From Oscillibacter sp. UBA6647 (GTDB taxonomy: Bacteria > Bacillota > Clostridia > Oscillospirales > Oscillospiraceae): a DNA stretch of 8,776 nt. Positions 6,856 to 8,776 of this stretch are shown in pieces. Both the position numbers and the translations under genes were made by a program. Within the stretch, counting starts at the first letter, position 1. Every line of letters begins with the position of its first letter. Under the pieces are notes generated by a model, which saw nothing but the letters and a program-made list of their open reading frames with translations, did not search any database and was not told the origin of the DNA. Location of the stretch: NCBI GenBank assembly GCA_002455655.1, contig DKLF01000168.1, positions 1 through 8,776 on the forward strand, given 5' to 3'.

Positions 6856-8436
6856 ATGAACGAGAAAAAGAAAGGCCCGGGTGGGCGGAGGGAAGAGCAG
6901 ACCAGCCCCGGAAAAACGGAGCGAAAAGCGAAAAAACACCGCCTGACAGGGACGCAGAGATCCCTGGTCGCGCTGGCGTGTGTGCTGGCGGCGGTGCTGT
7001 CGGTGACGCTGGCCTATCGGGCGGTGTTTGTCAAGCCCGAGCTGCACCAGAAGGAGGACTCGTCCTCCTCTCAGGAGGAAGATGACGACTATGGCGAGGG
7101 GATGCGTCCCCGCAGTGACGGGACCCGCAAAAGCAAGGATTATTACACGGTTCTGGTGATGGGCCGGGACACCGGCGGCGGCGGCAACACGGACACCATG
7201 ATGCTGGCCAGCTACGATGTGACGAACCAGAAGCTGACCGTGATGAACATTCCACGGGACACCATGGTAAACGTGTCCTGGGACATTAAGCGCATCAACT
7301 CCGTATACAATTATTACGGAGGAGGCGACAAGGGCGTCAAAAAGGTCTATCAGGAAATTTCCCAGCTCGTGGGCTTTGAACCGGACTATCAGGTGATTAT
7401 CGAGTGGGATGCGGTGGGCAAGCTTGTGGACGCCATCGGCGGGGTCCAGTTCGACGTGCCCCGGAACATGAACTATGAAGACCCCTATCAGGATTTGTCT
7501 ATTCATATCCAAAAGGGCGATCAACTGCTGAACGGCGAGCAGGCCATGGGCGTCATCCGCTACCGCCACGATAACAATATGAAATACGGCTATGCCGACG
7601 GGGATCTGGGCCGTATCAAAACCCAGCAGGCGTTTTTGAAGGCGGTGATCGAGCAGCTTTTACAGGTGAAAAACGTGGGGAAGATCAACCAGTTCTCCAA
7701 AATTTTTCAGGAGAACGTGGAAACCGACCTCAGCGTGCAGAATCTGTTCTGGTTTGGAAAGTCCGCCATCATGGGCGGACTGAGCATGGAGAATGTGGAG
7801 TTTGTCACCATGCCAAATACCATGAAATCCTGTTATAGCCCCTCGGTTAGCAGACAGGTGGGAAAGAACAACTGGCAGTCTTATGTGGTGCCAAACGCCA
7901 AGGAGCTTCTGGATTTGGTGAACAACAGCCTCAGTCCCTTTACGGAGGTATTTACCCTCAAGGATCTGGACATTATGAGCGTGAATTCCGACGGCTCCGT
8001 CAGTTCTTCTACCGGCCATGTGGAGGACGCCAGAGCCGCAAAGACCCCGGTGCTTCTCTATGGCCAAAAGACCGATACGAAAGAACCCGAGCAGTCGGTG
8101 ACGGATGGGGACGGAAATCCCGTCGATCCGGAGACGGGCCTGCCCGTTACGCCGGAGGACGGAACCGGCACGACGACCCCGGGAACCACCACGCCCGGCA
8201 CTACCGATCCGGGCACTACAACGCCGGGCACTACAACGCCCGGCACCACCGACCCGGGCACGACTACCCCCGGCACCACCACTCCCGGTACGACGGACCC
8301 GGGCACGACGACGCCCGGGACCACCGATCCGGGCGGTTCAAGCTCGTCCGGGTCCGGCACCCAGACCGACCCGTCTGGCGAAGGGGTGTTTGTCCCGCCG
8401 GAGGTCACCGAAGTGCCGTCTGGGCTGGCCGAATGA
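6856..8436 (+). CDS. LytR-CpsA-Psr (LCP) family cell-wall glycopolymer transferase with Thr/Pro/Gly repeat tail
   Basis: LCP proteins transfer lipid-linked anionic polymers or capsule onto peptidoglycan outside the membrane; older records call them 'LytR transcriptional attenuators'. This 526-residue protein has a Lys/Arg-rich cytoplasmic N terminus (1-35), one membrane helix (about 37-59), a Ser/acidic linker (67-82) and the LCP domain (about 95-270). Domain motifs are VLVMGRDTGG (99-108), TDTMMLASYD (112-121), NIPRDTM (131-137), KRINSVYNYYGGG (145-157), LVDAIGGVQFDVP (190-202), LNGEQAMGVIRYRH (225-238) and DLGRIKTQQAFLKA (250-263). The arginine often preceding the S/T-D-T stretch is Asn111 here. 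A further region (about 275-405) is followed by a disordered tail with 11 TTxPG pentapeptides (439-493). It lies 10 bases after nadD-yqeK and before rsfS. The domain is certain; the polymer attached is unknown. Confidence 0.94.
   Translation: MNEKKKGPGGRREEQTSPGKTERKAKKHRLTGTQRSLVALACVLAAVLSVTLAYRAVFVKPELHQKEDSSSSQEEDDDYGEGMRPRSDGTRKSKDYYTVLVMGRDTGGGGNTDTMMLASYDVTNQKLTVMNIPRDTMVNVSWDIKRINSVYNYYGGGDKGVKKVYQEISQLVGFEPDYQVIIEWDAVGKLVDAIGGVQFDVPRNMNYEDPYQDLSIHIQKGDQLLNGEQAMGVIRYRHDNNMKYGYADGDLGRIKTQQAFLKAVIEQLLQVKNVGKINQFSKIFQENVETDLSVQNLFWFGKSAIMGGLSMENVEFVTMPNTMKSCYSPSVSRQVGKNNWQSYVVPNAKELLDLVNNSLSPFTEVFTLKDLDIMSVNSDGSVSSSTGHVEDARAAKTPVLLYGQKTDTKEPEQSVTDGDGNPVDPETGLPVTPEDGTGTTTPGTTTPGTTDPGTTTPGTTTPGTTDPGTTTPGTTTPGTTDPGTTTPGTTDPGGSSSSGSGTQTDPSGEGVFVPPEVTEVPSGLAE
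8170..8334 (+). repeat. In-frame tandem repeat encoding 11 TTTPG/TTDPG pentapeptides
   Basis: Eleven 15-base units encode TTTPG or TTDPG. The order T,T,D repeats three times (a 15-residue, 45-base higher period), followed by one T,D pair. Threonine, proline and glycine codons vary between units (acg/acc/act/aca, ccg/ccc, ggc/gga/ggt/ggg), so the repeat is better kept at the protein level than at the DNA level. The stretch is probably an extended, wall-spanning or glycosylatable linker. Confidence 0.9.
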
Positions 8437-8454
8437 CACGGGGCAAGAGCGCTT

Positions 8455-8497
8455 GGCGGCCCCACAAACAAAAACGCCGCGTTTTCAGGCGGCCCCA
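8455..8497 (+). repeat. 10-base direct repeat flanking a complementary segment, upstream of rsfS
   Basis: GGCGGCCCCA occurs at 8455-8464 and again at 8488-8497. Between them GCCGC (8476-8480) is complementary to the GCGGC inside each copy (8456-8460 and 8489-8493), so the transcript could form either of two mutually exclusive 5-bp hairpins. A third overlapping hairpin, AAAACG-CCG-CGTTTT (8471-8485), ends in four T. The arrangement resembles an attenuator or a degraded terminator, but the stems are short. Confidence 0.5.
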
Positions 8498-8516
8498 ATT
8501 TGAAAGGAAGAGATGC

Positions 8517-8776
8517 ATGACACCAAAGGAAATTGCAATCAGTGCCGTTTCGGCGCTGGATGAGAAAAAGGGCGGAGAGATTTCCGCCATTGAGATTGCC
8601 GATCTGACCACGCTGGCAGATTATTTCGTCATCGCCACCGGTACCTCCAACACCCAGATCAACGCCCTGTGCGACGCGGTTGAGAAGCGGCTGAAGGCGC
8701 AGGGGGAGACACCCCTGCGCCGGGAAGGCTATCGGGACGGAACATGGGTGCTGCTGGATTATGGCTGCGTGACCGT
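8517..8776 (+). CDS. rsfS: Ribosomal silencing factor RsfS, 5' part (3' end outside window)
   Basis: RsfS binds uL14 on the 50S subunit and blocks joining of the 30S subunit during starvation. The first 86 codons are visible, against about 105-120 for the family. Diagnostic blocks are SALDEKKGGEISAIEIADLT (12-31), LADYFVIATGTSNTQINAL (33-51) and PLRREGYRDGTWVLLDYG (66-83). After LDYG the family usually has an acidic residue (LDYGDV); here it is Cys84, a small deviation. Start choice: the ATG at 8517 follows AAAGGAAG (8503-8510) at 6 bases, while the ATG at 8513 opens a frame that stops after 16 codons. The order yqeK then rsfS (yqeL) matches Bacillus subtilis, with the LCP gene inserted between them. 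Confidence 0.95.
   Translation, partial: MTPKEIAISAVSALDEKKGGEISAIEIADLTTLADYFVIATGTSNTQINALCDAVEKRLKAQGETPLRREGYRDGTWVLLDYGCVT

Noticed and set aside
6757..7569. A 270-codon minus-strand frame across the nadD-yqeK/LCP junction
   Set aside because: It overlaps two certain genes antisense and shows no recognisable domain; the length is explained by high GC.
8170..8334. CRISPR array or non-coding minisatellite
   Set aside because: Units are 15 bases without spacers, in frame, and vary at synonymous positions; they encode a protein tail.
8058..8498. Minus-strand frame with repeated VVVPG/SVVPG units
   Set aside because: It is the reverse complement of the TTxPG repeat in the LCP gene; the regular peptide is a consequence of that repeat, and there is no supporting SD or domain.
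1..8776. A previously undescribed defence, secretion or mobile system
   Set aside because: Every gene except the two small proteins belongs to a well-known housekeeping family, with no integrase, transposase, toxin, nuclease system or inverted-repeat boundary visible.

Overview
The window reads as a housekeeping gene cluster from a high-GC member of the Bacillota, most likely class Clostridia and plausibly the Oscillospiraceae (Oscillibacter/Flavonifractor-like). The reasons are the gene order smc-ftsY and yhbY(yqeI)-nadD-yqeK-LCP-rsfS, strong AGGAGG-type ribosome binding sites before nearly every gene, short gaps between genes, and a coding bias toward G/C third positions. The exact genus is inference, since no 16S or other taxonomic marker is present.

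All ten genes lie on the + strand. Positions 2-2380 hold the C-terminal two thirds of the chromosome-condensing ATPase SMC, whose start lies upstream of the window. Next come a 78-residue membrane protein with a zinc ribbon (2394-2630), the SRP receptor FtsY (2650-3528), an 85-residue DUF2007-like protein with a GTG start (3542-3799), RNase PH (3812-4528) and the RdgB-type XTP/dITP pyrophosphatase (4531-5130). Gaps in this first block are 2-19 bases, which suggests one transcript.

A 161-base AT-richer gap (5131-5291) carries a plausible sigma-A promoter and starts a second block: YhbY-type RNA-binding protein (5292-5624), a fused NadD-YqeK protein (5652-6845), a LytR-CpsA-Psr cell-wall ligase with a Thr/Pro/Gly repeat tail (6856-8436), and the 5' part of rsfS (8517-8776, running off the window). 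The 80-base gap before rsfS holds a 10-base direct repeat around a complementary segment, so two alternative hairpins are possible.

Together the genes cover chromosome segregation (SMC), membrane protein targeting (FtsY), tRNA 3' processing (RNase PH), nucleotide-pool cleaning (RdgB, YqeK domain), NAD synthesis (NadD domain), 50S subunit assembly and silencing (YhbY, RsfS) and wall-polymer attachment (LCP). I see no mobile element, CRISPR array, tRNA, rRNA or phage gene. I found no evidence of a wholly new system. The points most worth a second look are the NadD-YqeK fusion, the repeat tail on the LCP protein, the two small uncharacterised proteins in the smc-ftsY-rph block, and the repeat/hairpin arrangement before rsfS.
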